Of a stretch of 56,925 nucleotides of DNA, positions 26,318 through 35,881 are shown piece by piece. Both the position numbers and the translations under genes were made by a program. A model generated the notes under the pieces. The model did not search any database and was not told the DNA's origin. It saw only the letters and a program-made list of their open reading frames with translations. Every line of letters begins with the position of its first letter. Within the stretch, counting starts at the first letter, position 1. The stretch is from Sporichthya brevicatena (GTDB lineage Bacteria; Actinomycetota; Actinomycetes; Sporichthyales; Sporichthyaceae): NCBI RefSeq assembly GCF_039525035.1, contig NZ_BAAAHE010000021.1:1-56925 (forward strand), in the 5' to 3' direction.

Positions 26318-27499
26318 TCACGCCTCGACCGCACGACGGACGTCGGCGGTGGCGAGGACGCCGACGACCGAACCGTCCGCCTCGACGACCAGGTACTCGG
26401 TCGCCGGGGTGGCGTCGAGGTAGCGGATCAAGGATTCCCCGGTGAGGTCGGCCGACACCCGCAGGCCCGGCTCCAGGCGCCGGGCCAGCGTCTCGACGGC
26501 CACCCAGGGCCGGCGCTGCTCGGGCGTCGCGGCGACCGCCGCCTCGTTCACCAGGCCCACCGGCCGGCCCGTGCCGTCGACGACGACCAGACCGGTCGCG
26601 CCGAAGGCCCCGGCCCGGCGCAGGGCCTCGGCCAGCGGCAGGCCCGTCTCGACCGGCAGGGCGCGGCGCGCCAGGGTGCGGGCGCCGATGCTGGGCAGCT
26701 TCTCCCGGATCTGGGCGCCGCGCAGCGAGGCGGTCGCCCCGAACCAGATGAAGCCCCCGAGCAGGCCGCCCCAGACCACCGAGATGACGTCGGGGTCCCG
26801 ACCGGCGACGACGTCGAGCCCGATCGGGATGAAGAAGACGACGACGGCCAGGACGCGGCCGATGTGGCCCGCCGAGATCGTGGCCCGGTTCGCGTGCCCG
26901 GAGGCCCCCCACAGGGCCGAGCGGAGCATGATGCCGCCGTCGAGCGGAAGCCCGGGGAGCAGGTTGAACAGACCGACGGCGATGTTGGCGTACATCAGGG
27001 CGTCGAGCAGTTCGAGGACGATCCGCATCCGGACCGAGTCGTCGGGGTTGCTCGCCGCGGTGGCCCCGCTGAGCCCGCCGGGGTCGCCGCCGAGGGCCTG
27101 GATCGCCCCCCAGGCCAGGACACCGAGGACGAGCGAGAGCGCGGGGCCGGCCCCGGCGATCGCAAACTCGCGCTTCGGTGAGTTCGACTCGCGGCTCATC
27201 TCGGTCACCCCGCCGAGGAGCTGGAGGGTGATCCGGGTGACCGGCACCCCGAACCGCATCGCGGTGAAGGCGTGCCCGAGCTCGTGGATCAGAACCGAGG
27301 CGTAGAGCAGCACCGCGTAGGTGAAGGAGACGCCGTACTTGCCGCCCTCGATCTCCGGGATGTGGTACCCGACCGTCGGGGCGAACATCAGCGTGATCAG
27401 GAGGGCGATGATCGCCCAGGACGGCGCGACGTAGACCGGCACCCCACGGATGCGGCCGACGAGCCAGCCGGACGGACGATCCGGCACCTGCTCGGTCAC
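26318..27499 (-). CDS. Site-2 protease-like M50 zinc metallopeptidase with CBS domains
   Basis: A 393-aa membrane protein of the Rip3 type. Zinc motif HELGH lies in the transmembrane helix VLIHELGHAF, the second ligand in NLLPGLPLDGGIML, and there are about six membrane segments. The C-terminal ~120 residues form two CBS repeats (LVVVDGTGRPVGLVNEAAV and EYLVVEADGSVVGVLATADVRRAV), which sense nucleotides in related proteins. It cleaves membrane-embedded substrates such as anti-sigma factors in known cases; the substrate here is unknown. GTG start follows GGGAGG. Confidence 0.88.
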   Translation of the reverse strand: MTEQVPDRPSGWLVGRIRGVPVYVAPSWAIIALLITLMFAPTVGYHIPEIEGGKYGVSFTYAVLLYASVLIHELGHAFTAMRFGVPVTRITLQLLGGVTEMSRESNSPKREFAIAGAGPALSLVLGVLAWGAIQALGGDPGGLSGATAASNPDDSVRMRIVLELLDALMYANIAVGLFNLLPGLPLDGGIMLRSALWGASGHANRATISAGHIGRVLAVVVFFIPIGLDVVAGRDPDVISVVWGGLLGGFIWFGATASLRGAQIREKLPSIGARTLARRALPVETGLPLAEALRRAGAFGATGLVVVDGTGRPVGLVNEAAVAATPEQRRPWVAVETLARRLEPGLRVSADLTGESLIRYLDATPATEYLVVEADGSVVGVLATADVRRAVEA

Positions 27500-27630
27500 G
27501 GGCCTCCCGGTCTCGTGTGTCAGGGATCGCCGTACCCGAACGACCTCCTGACCCGATGTTATGCGGAGTGTTACTTGAGTTGCCTAAGGTGAAGTGGATC
27601 AAGACTTCGAGCAGGGGACGGACAGATTTC

Positions 27631-28839
27631 ATGACCGCGGGGCCCGCCAGCTTCCCGACGCCTGACCAGCCTCCCGGTCCGCCCACGGTGCCCACGGCGC
27701 CGCCCGGCGTGGCCGCGTACGCCGTCGGCCTGACCAAGCGCTACGGAACCGGCGACACCGCCGTGACGGCGCTGGACAACGTGGACGTGCAGTTCGCGCA
27801 GGGGCAGTTCACGGCGATCATGGGCCCGTCGGGCTCCGGCAAGTCGACGTTGATGCACTGCATGGCCGGCCTGGACGCGGCCACCTCCGGCGCGGTGTTC
27901 ATCGGCGACATCCAGCTCAACGCCCTCGACGACCGCCGGCTGACCCGGCTCCGTCGTGACCGGATCGGCTTCATCTTCCAGGCCTACAACCTGGTGCCGA
28001 CCCTGACGGCCCTGGAGAACATCACCCTGCCCTCGGACATCGCCGGCCACCCGATCGACGAGCAGTGGCTGTCGGCGGTCGTCGACACCCTCGGCCTGCG
28101 CGACCGGCTCAAGCACCGCCCGACCGAGCTCTCCGGCGGTCAGCAGCAGCGCGTCGCGTGCGCCCGGGCCCTCGCCGGCCGGCCGGCGATCATCTTCGCC
28201 GACGAGCCCACCGGCAACCTCGACTCCCGGACCGGGGCCGAGGTCCTCTCGTTCCTGCGGGAGTCGGTCCGCCGGACCGGCCAGACGATCGCGATGGTCA
28301 CCCACGACCCGAGCGCGGCCGCCTACGCCGACCGGGTCCTGTTCCTCGCCGACGGCCGGATCGTCGACGAGATGGTCAACCCGAACGCCGAGGCCGTCCT
28401 GGAGCGGATGAAGGCCTTCGAGGCCGACATCCCCCACCCCGAGGTCGTCTGGGCCGACCCGGCCCCGGCTCCCGTCCCGGTCGGCGTCGACCCGACGGCG
28501 GTCCCCGGGCCGGCGCCGGTCCCGGCTCCCCCGGCTCCCCCGACTCCCCCGACTCCCCCCTCGACGGCTCCCGTGATCCCGCCGCCCCCAATCGCTCCCC
28601 CGGGCACCCCGATCGCCCCCGCGGCGCCTGCTCCGGCGACTGCTCCGGCGGTCCCGCCGACGCCCCCGCCCGCCCCGGCTCCCGCGGCTCCCGGGTCCTC
28701 GAACGGCCCGGTCGGGGCCGCGAGCGCGGCGGCTCGGACCGCCGACGGCGCCCCCGACCCGATCGACATGGCGAACTGGACCGACGCGGACTGGGACGCG
28801 TGGCTCGCCCGGAAGCAGTCCGAAGCGGGCGGGGCCTGA
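27631..28839 (+). CDS. ABC exporter ATP-binding protein (MacB/LolD type) with proline-rich tail
   Basis: A 402-aa ATPase: Walker A GPSGSGKST, Q-loop FIFQAYNLVPTLTALEN, signature LSGGQQQRVA, Walker B IIFADEP, H-loop VTHD. It pairs with the FtsX-type permease three bases downstream. Residues beyond ~270 are unusual: about 90 residues rich in Pro and Ala, ending in a conserved-looking DPIDMANWTDADWDAWLARKQ segment. The ATPase domain alone is the normal length (~230 aa). The promoter lies in the 130-base gap divergent from the M50 gene. Confidence 0.9.
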   Translation: MTAGPASFPTPDQPPGPPTVPTAPPGVAAYAVGLTKRYGTGDTAVTALDNVDVQFAQGQFTAIMGPSGSGKSTLMHCMAGLDAATSGAVFIGDIQLNALDDRRLTRLRRDRIGFIFQAYNLVPTLTALENITLPSDIAGHPIDEQWLSAVVDTLGLRDRLKHRPTELSGGQQQRVACARALAGRPAIIFADEPTGNLDSRTGAEVLSFLRESVRRTGQTIAMVTHDPSAAAYADRVLFLADGRIVDEMVNPNAEAVLERMKAFEADIPHPEVVWADPAPAPVPVGVDPTAVPGPAPVPAPPAPPTPPTPPSTAPVIPPPPIAPPGTPIAPAAPAPATAPAVPPTPPPAPAPAAPGSSNGPVGAASAAARTADGAPDPIDMANWTDADWDAWLARKQSEAGGA

Positions 28840-28842
28840 CTC

Positions 28843-31377
28843 ATGTGGAAGGCCTCGCTGCGCAACGTCCTTGCGCACCGACTGCGGTTGCTCCTGTCCG
28901 GCCTCGCGGTCGTGCTCGGCGTCGCGTTCGTCGCCGGGTCGCTGATCTTCACCAGCACGATCTCGGCGGCGTTCGACAAGCTCTTCGACGAGATCTCGGC
29001 GGACGTCACCGTCAGCCGCGCGACCGCGTTCGACTCGAACGTCCCCGGCCAGCAGAACGGCGCGACGACCGTCCCGCGTGACCTCGTCGGCACGATCGCG
29101 GCCGTCCCCGGCGTGGAGAAGGCCGAGGGCCAGATCACCGTCGAGGGCGTGCGGGTCGTCGGGTCCGACGGCAAGCTCGTCGGCGTCGGCGGTGCCCCCG
29201 GCCTCGCGATCAACTACCCGGAGGAAGGCTCCGACGACACGGTCACGCTGCTGCGCGGCCGCGTGCCGAGCAACGGCGACGAGGTCGTGATCGACTCGGT
29301 GTCGGCCGACAAGGGTGGCCTCGACATCGACGACCGGGTCCGGCTGCTGACGCCGGGTCCGGAGATCGAGGCGACGATCGTCGGCATCTTCAAGTTCGGC
29401 GACACCGGCAACCTCGGCGGCGCCACGCTCACCGGCTTCACCGAGCAGCGCGCGCACGAGATCCTCGGCTCGGACGACTACACCGAGATCACCGTCGACG
29501 CCGCGTCGGGCCAGAACCTCGACGCCCTGCGCGACGAGATCCAGAAGGCGATCCCGAGCGAGTACATCGCGCGGACGAAGTCGGAGCAGGCGGACGAGAA
29601 CGCGTCCGACGTGAAGGAGGCCCTGAGCTTCCTCAACATCTTCCTGCTGATCTTCGCGTTCATCGCGGTGTTCGTCGGCTCGTTCATCATCCTCAACACG
29701 TTCACGATGCTGGTCGCCCAGCGGACGCGCGAGCTGGCGCTCTTGCGTGCGCTCGGCGCGAGCCGGCGGCAGGTCACGCAGTCGGTCATGATCGAGGCCG
29801 CGGTCGTCGGCATCGTCGGCTCGACGCTCGGTCTGCTGTCCGGGCTCGGCATCGCGAGCCTGCTGCGCTGGCTGTTCGAGAAGATCGGCATCGAGCTCGG
29901 CAGTCAGGGCCTGGTGATCAAGGCCTCGACGGTTCTGACCGCCTACGTCGTCGGCATCGCGGTCACGATGATCGCCGCCTACTTCCCGGCCCGGCGTGCG
30001 GCCAAGGTCCCGCCGGTCGCGGCGATGAGCGACCACGTCGCGATGCCCGAGCGTTCGCTGCGGGTCCGCGCGCTGATCGGTGTGGTCCTGTTCGCGCTGG
30101 GCGTCCTGGTGCTGGGTCTCGGCCTCGCCGGCGTCAGCGACCAGCCCGCCGCCCTCGTCGGGGTCGGGGCGTTCGGCGTCCTCGTCGGGGTCACGGTGAT
30201 CAGCCCGATCCTGTCGATGCCGTTCGTCCGTGCGCTCGGCGCTCCGTACCCGCGCCTGTGGGGCACGATCGGCCGGATGTCGGTCGCGAACGCGCTCCGC
30301 AACCCGCGCCGCACCGCCGCCACCGCGTCCGCGCTCATGATCGGTCTCGCGCTGATCGGCACGTTCGGCGTCATGGCGGCGTCGATCAACGCCTCGGTCG
30401 GCAAGGTCGTCGACAAGAGCCTGCGCGCGGAGTTCATCCTGCTCGACGAGAGCTACACGCCGTTCAGCCCGCAGATCGCCGAGCGCGCCCGCGAGACCGA
30501 GGGCGTCAAGTCGGTGACGCAGATGCGCATGACCGCGGTGCAGATCAAGGGCAGCACGAAGAGCATCGCCGCGATCAGTGCCGACTCGATCGGCGACGCC
30601 TTCGCCCTCGACTTTCAGGACGGCGACCCCGGCGGTCTCGCCGACCGCGGCGTGCTCATCGACGACAACGTCGCCGAGGACAACGACTGGAAGGTCGGGG
30701 ACACCATCGGTGTCACCTGGCTCAACGGCACGCAGATGGACCTGCGCGTCGGCGGCATCTACGAGCGCAACGACATGCTCGGCGGATACCTGGTGTCGCT
30801 GGACACCGCCGCCGAGGGCGGGACGCGCCCGGTCGACTTCTTCGCGTTCATCAACACCGACGACGACGCCGACCTGCAGGCGGTCCGGGAGCGGCTCGAA
30901 GAGGGACTGCAGAACAACCCGGCGGTCGAGCTCAAGGACCAGGAGGAGTACACCGACTCCGTCCGCGCCCAGGTGAACCAGTTGCTCGGGCTGATCTACG
31001 GCATGCTCGCGCTCGCGGTCATCATCGCGGTGCTCGGCATCATCAACACGCTCGCCCTGTCGGTCACCGAACGGACGCGAGAGATCGGCCTGCTGCGTGC
31101 GATCGGCATGAGCCGGCGTCAGTTGCGTCGGATGATCCGACTCGAGTCCGTGGTGATGGCGATCTTCGGCGCCATCCTCGGCCTGATCGTCGGCATCGGC
31201 TTCGGCGTCTCGCTGCAGCAGACCCTCGCGGACGAGGGCATCAGCGAGCTCCGGGTGCCGGGCGTCCAGCTGATCGTGTTCCTGGTGATCGCCGGACTCG
31301 TCGGCGTCCTCGCCGCGGTCTGGCCGGCCCGGCGCGCCGCCAAGCTCGACATCCTCAAGGCGATCGCGACGCACTGA
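28843..31377 (+). CDS. FtsX-like ABC transporter permease
   Basis: An 844-aa permease with two FtsX modules: TM1 near residues 15-35, a large external domain (~40-245), TM2-4 (~250-385), a second external domain (~500-680), and a final TM set. MacB-type coupling motifs ELALLRALGASRRQVTQSV and EIGLLRAIGMSRRQLRRM mark both halves. It forms a type VII ABC exporter or mechanotransmission complex with the upstream ATPase; cargo unknown (lipoproteins, peptides or cell-wall hydrolase control are possible). Confidence 0.92.
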   Translation: MWKASLRNVLAHRLRLLLSGLAVVLGVAFVAGSLIFTSTISAAFDKLFDEISADVTVSRATAFDSNVPGQQNGATTVPRDLVGTIAAVPGVEKAEGQITVEGVRVVGSDGKLVGVGGAPGLAINYPEEGSDDTVTLLRGRVPSNGDEVVIDSVSADKGGLDIDDRVRLLTPGPEIEATIVGIFKFGDTGNLGGATLTGFTEQRAHEILGSDDYTEITVDAASGQNLDALRDEIQKAIPSEYIARTKSEQADENASDVKEALSFLNIFLLIFAFIAVFVGSFIILNTFTMLVAQRTRELALLRALGASRRQVTQSVMIEAAVVGIVGSTLGLLSGLGIASLLRWLFEKIGIELGSQGLVIKASTVLTAYVVGIAVTMIAAYFPARRAAKVPPVAAMSDHVAMPERSLRVRALIGVVLFALGVLVLGLGLAGVSDQPAALVGVGAFGVLVGVTVISPILSMPFVRALGAPYPRLWGTIGRMSVANALRNPRRTAATASALMIGLALIGTFGVMAASINASVGKVVDKSLRAEFILLDESYTPFSPQIAERARETEGVKSVTQMRMTAVQIKGSTKSIAAISADSIGDAFALDFQDGDPGGLADRGVLIDDNVAEDNDWKVGDTIGVTWLNGTQMDLRVGGIYERNDMLGGYLVSLDTAAEGGTRPVDFFAFINTDDDADLQAVRERLEEGLQNNPAVELKDQEEYTDSVRAQVNQLLGLIYGMLALAVIIAVLGIINTLALSVTERTREIGLLRAIGMSRRQLRRMIRLESVVMAIFGAILGLIVGIGFGVSLQQTLADEGISELRVPGVQLIVFLVIAGLVGVLAAVWPARRAAKLDILKAIATH

Positions 31378-31395
31378 TCCCCGGCCGTGCCGGGC

Positions 31396-31420
31396 GGCGC
31401 TGACGCTGCGTCAGTGCGCC
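31396..31420. terminator. Hairpin between convergent permease and subtilase genes
   Basis: GGCGC-TGACG and CGTCA-GTGCGCC pair around a CTG loop, with a two-base bulge. The minus-strand stop codon of the subtilase gene (31411-31413) is inside the stem. The 13-base core TGACGCTGCGTCA recurs at 50059. Confidence 0.6.
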
Positions 31421-33159
31421 CGGTTGCGACCGGTGATGTACTCGGCGATCAGCGGGGCGCCGGCGGTGACGGCGGCGTGCGCGTCGACGGACCCGTGGCC
31501 GTAGAAGGTGTTGAACGAGGCGTCCCCGGCACAGGCGGCCTGGTAGGTGGCGAAGGCGACGAGCGGGTCGGGGCACGTCTTGCCCTTCGCGGTGCCCTCG
31601 AGGACCGCGCGGACGGCGGCGGGCGGGAGACCGAAGTTCGCGCCGGAGCCGCTGCCGTAGGCGCTGACGATCAGGGCGGCGACGCCGCTGGCGTGCGGCG
31701 CGGCCATCGAGGTGCCCTGCAGGTAGTGGTAGAACCCGCAGACGTCCCGGCCCTTGCTGCGCTTGCACGCCTCGTGCACGCCGGTCTCCTCGCCCTGCGC
31801 AGTGAGGCGGCCGGTGGAGTCGACGACACCGAGCTTGACCGCGAGGGAGCGCGGCAGCGCGGAGAGGATGCCGTTCTCCTCCTGGCTCCCCTGCGCGGTG
31901 CCGGCGTAGTCGTCGAACCAGCCGCCCGGGGCGACGACCGACAGCGACGGGCCGAAGTTCGAGAACCCGGACTTGTTGCCGGACGGGCCGTAGGCGCCGA
32001 CGCGGATCGCGTGCTCGTCCCCGGCCGGCATCGAGCGGCAGGTGCCGTCGACCAGGCGCGGGTGGGCGTTGCCCTCGGGGAAGTTCGGGCTGGACGCGTC
32101 GATCCGCGGCGCGGTCGGGTCCTGGTTCGCGTTGCCGAGGGCGACGACCTGCGTCACGCCCTTGCCGTCGGCGTACGCCATGGCGCGCGCCATGCCCTCG
32201 AGGATCAGCTGCTGCTCGCGCTGCTGGGCCGGGGTGTCCGCGAGGTTGCCGGCGCACAGCGCCGCCCACGGGTCCGTGTAGAAGGACATGTTGAGGACGT
32301 CGATCCCGATGTCCGCGGCGTAGGTGATCGCGTTGACGACCTCCTGCAGGAAGAAGTAGCCGGAGTCCTGCGCGCCGCGGACGTTCACGATCGTCACGTT
32401 CGGCGCGACGCCCGAGAGGCCGAAGCCGTCGAGGGCGGCCGCGATCGTGCCGGCGACGTGGGTGCCGTGGCCGTTGTCGTCGGCGTCGACGGGGTCCTGG
32501 CAGCTCGGCACCTCGCACGGGCCGTCGACCTCGATGCCGCGGGCGTCCTTCGGGATGTCGGTGACGAAGTTGCGCGAGAGCTTCTTGTCGAAGTTCGGCG
32601 CGATGTCGGGGTGGGTGCCGTCGACCCCGGTGTCGAGGATGCCGACGAGGACGCGCCGGTCGCCGCGCTCGGTCTGGTGCGCCTCGGGCGCGTTGATCGC
32701 CGTCAGGCCCCACAGGTGGGTGTCGAGCGGGTCGCCCGCCGTCGGGCCCGACGGCCGCGGCCGGGGCTTGGCCGGGCGCACCACAGCCTCCGGGTGGAGC
32801 GCCTGGGGGTTGACCTGCGGGAGCGCCGGCAGCAGCTCGGGCACCCGCCCGATGACCCGCACCGGCGTCACGAGCTGGATGACCGCCTCCCGCGCCAGAC
32901 GGTCCGTGAACCCGTCGGCGCCCGCGACCGCGGTCACCAGGTTGACCACCGCGTTGGAGTTCTTCACCGTGCCGCCGGCGGCCTCGACCGCCGCGACGAT
33001 GTCGTCGAGCGGCGCGCCGGCGACGCCGAGGACGGAGAAGTCGCGTCCGGCCTCCGGGGCCGTCTCAGCCGCGCTCGCGGGGCCCAGCGAGCCGACCGCC
33101 GCCCCGCACAGCGAGACGGACAGAGTCAGACCGGCCGCCAGGCGGGCAAAAGGGCGCAT
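31411..33159 (-). CDS. Secreted S8 family serine peptidase (subtilase)
   Basis: A 582-aa exported protease. Signal peptide MRPFARLAAGLTLSVSLCGAAVGSLGPASAA, a propeptide of ~110 residues, then the catalytic domain with Asp176 in GILDTGVDG, His231 in NGHGTHVAG, and the Ser in LQGTSMAAPHASGVAA. It should digest extracellular protein. ATG 33159 gives a proper signal peptide; the longer frame to 33198 overlaps the dppF stop. It is 31 bases behind the dppABCDF genes and probably the last gene of that operon, supplying peptides for import. Confidence 0.9.
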   Translation of the reverse strand: MRPFARLAAGLTLSVSLCGAAVGSLGPASAAETAPEAGRDFSVLGVAGAPLDDIVAAVEAAGGTVKNSNAVVNLVTAVAGADGFTDRLAREAVIQLVTPVRVIGRVPELLPALPQVNPQALHPEAVVRPAKPRPRPSGPTAGDPLDTHLWGLTAINAPEAHQTERGDRRVLVGILDTGVDGTHPDIAPNFDKKLSRNFVTDIPKDARGIEVDGPCEVPSCQDPVDADDNGHGTHVAGTIAAALDGFGLSGVAPNVTIVNVRGAQDSGYFFLQEVVNAITYAADIGIDVLNMSFYTDPWAALCAGNLADTPAQQREQQLILEGMARAMAYADGKGVTQVVALGNANQDPTAPRIDASSPNFPEGNAHPRLVDGTCRSMPAGDEHAIRVGAYGPSGNKSGFSNFGPSLSVVAPGGWFDDYAGTAQGSQEENGILSALPRSLAVKLGVVDSTGRLTAQGEETGVHEACKRSKGRDVCGFYHYLQGTSMAAPHASGVAALIVSAYGSGSGANFGLPPAAVRAVLEGTAKGKTCPDPLVAFATYQAACAGDASFNTFYGHGSVDAHAAVTAGAPLIAEYITGRNRAH

Positions 33160-33190
33160 TCCGGAATCGTCCGTTGACCGTCCGCTTCCG

Positions 33191-34024
33191 TCAACCACGA
33201 CGCTGCGCGCGCCGCGCCCGCGCCGCGGCGGGGGTGGCGGGCGGGACGGCGTCGAGCAGCGTCCGGGTGTACGGGTGCTGGGGGTTCGCCGTGATCTCGG
33301 CGGCGGTGCCCTCCTCGACGATCTGCCCGGCGGACATCACCGCGATCCGGTCGCTGACGTGCTCGACGACCGCGAGGTCGTGGGAGATGAACAGGCTCGT
33401 CAGGCCGAGGTCGGTGGTGAGGCCGGTGAGCAGGTTGAGCACCTGGGCCTGGACGGAGACGTCGAGCGCGGCGACCGGCTCGTCGAAGACGATCAGGTCC
33501 GGCTCGGCGGCGAGCGCGCGGGCGATGCCGACCCGTTGGCGTTGCCCGCCCGAGAGCTCGTAGGGGCGCCGGTTCGCCCCGTTCGGGTCGAGGCCGACGC
33601 GCTCGAGGAGCTCGGCGACCCGGTCGGTGCGCTCCTTGCCCTTGCGCAGGCCGTGGACGGCGAGCGGCTCGGCGATGCTCGCCCCGATCGTGAACCGGGG
33701 GTCGAGGGAGGCGTACGGGTCCTGGAACACGACCGCCGTCCGGCGGCGCAGGGCCCGCAGGTCGCGCCGGGACGCGGCGGTGACGTCGATGCCGTCGAAG
33801 CGCACCCGTCCGCTCGTGGGCTCGATCAGGCGCAGCGCGGCCATTGCCAACGTCGACTTCCCGGAGCCGGACTCCCCCACCAGCCCCAGCGTCGTCCCGC
33901 GCTCGACGCGCAGGCTGACGCCGTCGACCGCCTTACGCACCTCGCCGCGGCGGCCGCGGATCTTGAAGTGGACCGCGAGGTCCTCGACCTCGAGGAGGGC
34001 GGACGTCGTCGGGGGCTCAGGCAT
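33191..34024 (-). CDS. dppF: Peptide ABC transporter ATP-binding protein DppF/OppF-like
   Basis: A 277-aa ATPase: GESGSGKST, VVFQDPYASLDPR, LSGGQRQRVG, LIVFDEPVAALD, ISHD. The C-terminal HPYTRTLLDAVP segment is typical of oligopeptide/dipeptide importer ATPases. It overlaps dppD by eight bases. Confidence 0.9.
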   Translation of the reverse strand: MPEPPTTSALLEVEDLAVHFKIRGRRGEVRKAVDGVSLRVERGTTLGLVGESGSGKSTLAMAALRLIEPTSGRVRFDGIDVTAASRRDLRALRRRTAVVFQDPYASLDPRFTIGASIAEPLAVHGLRKGKERTDRVAELLERVGLDPNGANRRPYELSGGQRQRVGIARALAAEPDLIVFDEPVAALDVSVQAQVLNLLTGLTTDLGLTSLFISHDLAVVEHVSDRIAVMSAGQIVEEGTAAEITANPQHPYTRTLLDAVPPATPAAARARRAQRRG

Positions 34025-35015
34025 CGGGCGTCGCCTCCCGCAGGTCGTAGAAGACCGCCGCGCGGTGGTCCGGCGCGACCTCGCGCAGCGGCGGGACCTC
34101 GGTCTCGCAGCGCGGGTCCGCCGCGATCGGACAGCGGGGGCGGAACGCGCACCCCGGCGGGCGGTCGACCGGGTCGGGCGGGCGGCCGGGGATCGCCGTC
34201 AGCCGGTCGCGCGGCTGCCCGAGGACCGGGCGGGCGGCGAGCAGCGCGCGGGTGTACGGGTGACGGGGGTCGGAGAACAGGTCATCGACGCTCGCCTCCT
34301 CGACCACCCGCCCGGCGTACATGACCGCGACCCGGTCGGCGATGCCGGCGACGACGCCGAGGTCGTGGCTGATCCAGATCACCGCGGTGCCGAGGCGTTC
34401 CTGGAGCCGGGCGACGAGGTCGAGGATCTGTGCCTGGACGGTGACGTCGAGCGCGGTCGTCGCCTCGTCCGCGATCAGGACGGACGGGTCGCAGGCCAGG
34501 GCGATTGCGATCATCACCCGCTGCCGCAGGCCACCGGACAGCTCGTGCGGGTGCGACCGGAGCCGGCTGCGGGCGTCCGGGATGCCGACGGCTTCGAGCA
34601 GTTCGACGGCGCGGTCCTCGGCCGCGCGGCCGGTGAGGTTCAGGTGGACCTCCATGCCCTCGGTGAGCTGCCGGCCGACGGTGAGCATCGGGTTGAGCGA
34701 GGTCATCGGATCCTGGAAGACCATCGCGACGCCGCGGCCGCGAACCGCGCGCAGCTGCTTCTGAGAGTCCGTCAGGAGATCGGTGTCGCCGAAGCGGACG
34801 GCGCCGGTGACCGTCGTCCCCCGCTCCGGCAGCAGGCCGAGCACGGCGAGGGAGGTGACGCTCTTGCCCGATCCGGACTCGCCCACGATCGCGAGCGTCT
34901 CCCCCGGCCGGACGTCGAAGCTGACGCCGTCGACGGCGCGCGCGGGTCCGCGGGCGGTGTCGAACGTGACTGCGAGGTCCTGCACGGCCAGGACGGGCGG
35001 AGCGGTGACCGTCAC
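34017..35015 (-). CDS. dppD: Peptide ABC transporter ATP-binding protein DppD/OppD-like
   Basis: A 332-aa ATPase with GESGSGKSV, MVFQDPMTSLNP, LSGGLRQRVM (one change from LSGGMRQRV), VLIADEATTALD and ISHDLGVV. The C-terminal Cys cluster (GCAFRPRCPIAADPRCETEVP) matches the iron-sulfur/oligopeptide C-terminal domain of DppD. The GTG start overlaps the dppC stop by four bases. Confidence 0.92.
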   Translation of the reverse strand: MTVTAPPVLAVQDLAVTFDTARGPARAVDGVSFDVRPGETLAIVGESGSGKSVTSLAVLGLLPERGTTVTGAVRFGDTDLLTDSQKQLRAVRGRGVAMVFQDPMTSLNPMLTVGRQLTEGMEVHLNLTGRAAEDRAVELLEAVGIPDARSRLRSHPHELSGGLRQRVMIAIALACDPSVLIADEATTALDVTVQAQILDLVARLQERLGTAVIWISHDLGVVAGIADRVAVMYAGRVVEEASVDDLFSDPRHPYTRALLAARPVLGQPRDRLTAIPGRPPDPVDRPPGCAFRPRCPIAADPRCETEVPPLREVAPDHRAAVFYDLREATPDA

Positions 35016-35881
35016 TCGGCACCTCCCCGGTTCGCCGCTTCCATGGCCCCGCGCTCACGTGGGTCGAGGGCGTCGCGCAGCGCGTCGCCGACGAGGTTGC
35101 AGGCGAGCACGACTCCGAAGATTGCCAGGCCCGGGAAGGCCGCGACCCACCAGGAGTCCTCCATGTAGTCCCGGCCCTCGGCGAGCATGCCGCCCCAGGA
35201 CGGGTCGGGCGGCTGCGTCCCGAGGCCGATGAAGGACAGCGCCGCCTCGGCGAGCAGGGCGAACGCGAGGCTGATCGAGACCTGCACGATGACCGGGCCG
35301 GAGATGTTCGGCAGGACGTGACGGGTCAGGATCCGGGCGTCGGAGGCGCCCACCGAGCGGGCAGCGCGCACGTACACGGTCTCGCGGACCGAGAGCGTCC
35401 CGGCCCGGGCGATACGGGCGAAGATCGGGATGTAGACGATGCCGATCGCGATCGTCGCGTTCGTCGGGCCGGGGCCACGGACCGCGAGGATCGCGATCGC
35501 GAGCAGGATCGCAGGGAAGGCGAACAGGACGTCCATCGAGCGCATGAGGATCGCGTCCAGCCAGCCCCGGTAGTAGCCGGCGAGCAGGCCCACCAACACG
35601 CCGGCGACGGCGGCGATGGTCACGGCGAGCAGCGCGACCTTCAGCGACGCCGAGGCGCCGACGAGGACCCGGGAGAGGATGTCGCGCCCGAGTTGGTCGG
35701 TACCGAAGACGTGGTCGCCGTCCGGGGCGGCAAGGCGGCCCTCGACGACGTCGACGTCGTTGGCGCCGTAGGGCGCGAGGGCGTCGCCGAACACCCCGAC
35801 GACCACGAAGGCCAGCAGGACGAGCGCGCCGAACGCGCCGAGGGGGTTCCCCACGACGGCCCGCAGCATGCCGCGCGTCAT
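35012..35881 (-). CDS. dppC: Peptide ABC transporter permease DppC-like
   Basis: A 289-aa permease with an N-terminal membrane helix (LGAFGALVLLAFVVVGVFG), the characteristic HVFGTDQLGRDILSRVLVGAS, five further helices and the EAA-type loop YVRAARSVGASDARILTRHVLPN. ATG 35881 overlaps the dppB stop (ATGA); the longer frame has no membrane features. Confidence 0.92.
   Translation of the reverse strand: MTRGMLRAVVGNPLGAFGALVLLAFVVVGVFGDALAPYGANDVDVVEGRLAAPDGDHVFGTDQLGRDILSRVLVGASASLKVALLAVTIAAVAGVLVGLLAGYYRGWLDAILMRSMDVLFAFPAILLAIAILAVRGPGPTNATIAIGIVYIPIFARIARAGTLSVRETVYVRAARSVGASDARILTRHVLPNISGPVIVQVSISLAFALLAEAALSFIGLGTQPPDPSWGGMLAEGRDYMEDSWWVAAFPGLAIFGVVLACNLVGDALRDALDPRERGAMEAANRGGAE

Noticed and set aside
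27500-27630. Small RNA gene in the M50-exporter divergent gap
   Set aside because: The gap is fully explained as a divergent promoter region; no stable hairpin with a U-tract was seen.
27571-31374. A 1267-codon minus-strand frame opposite the ABC exporter genes
   Set aside because: Composition is Arg/Asp/His-rich without any fold motif, and the plus strand holds clear ATPase and FtsX motifs.
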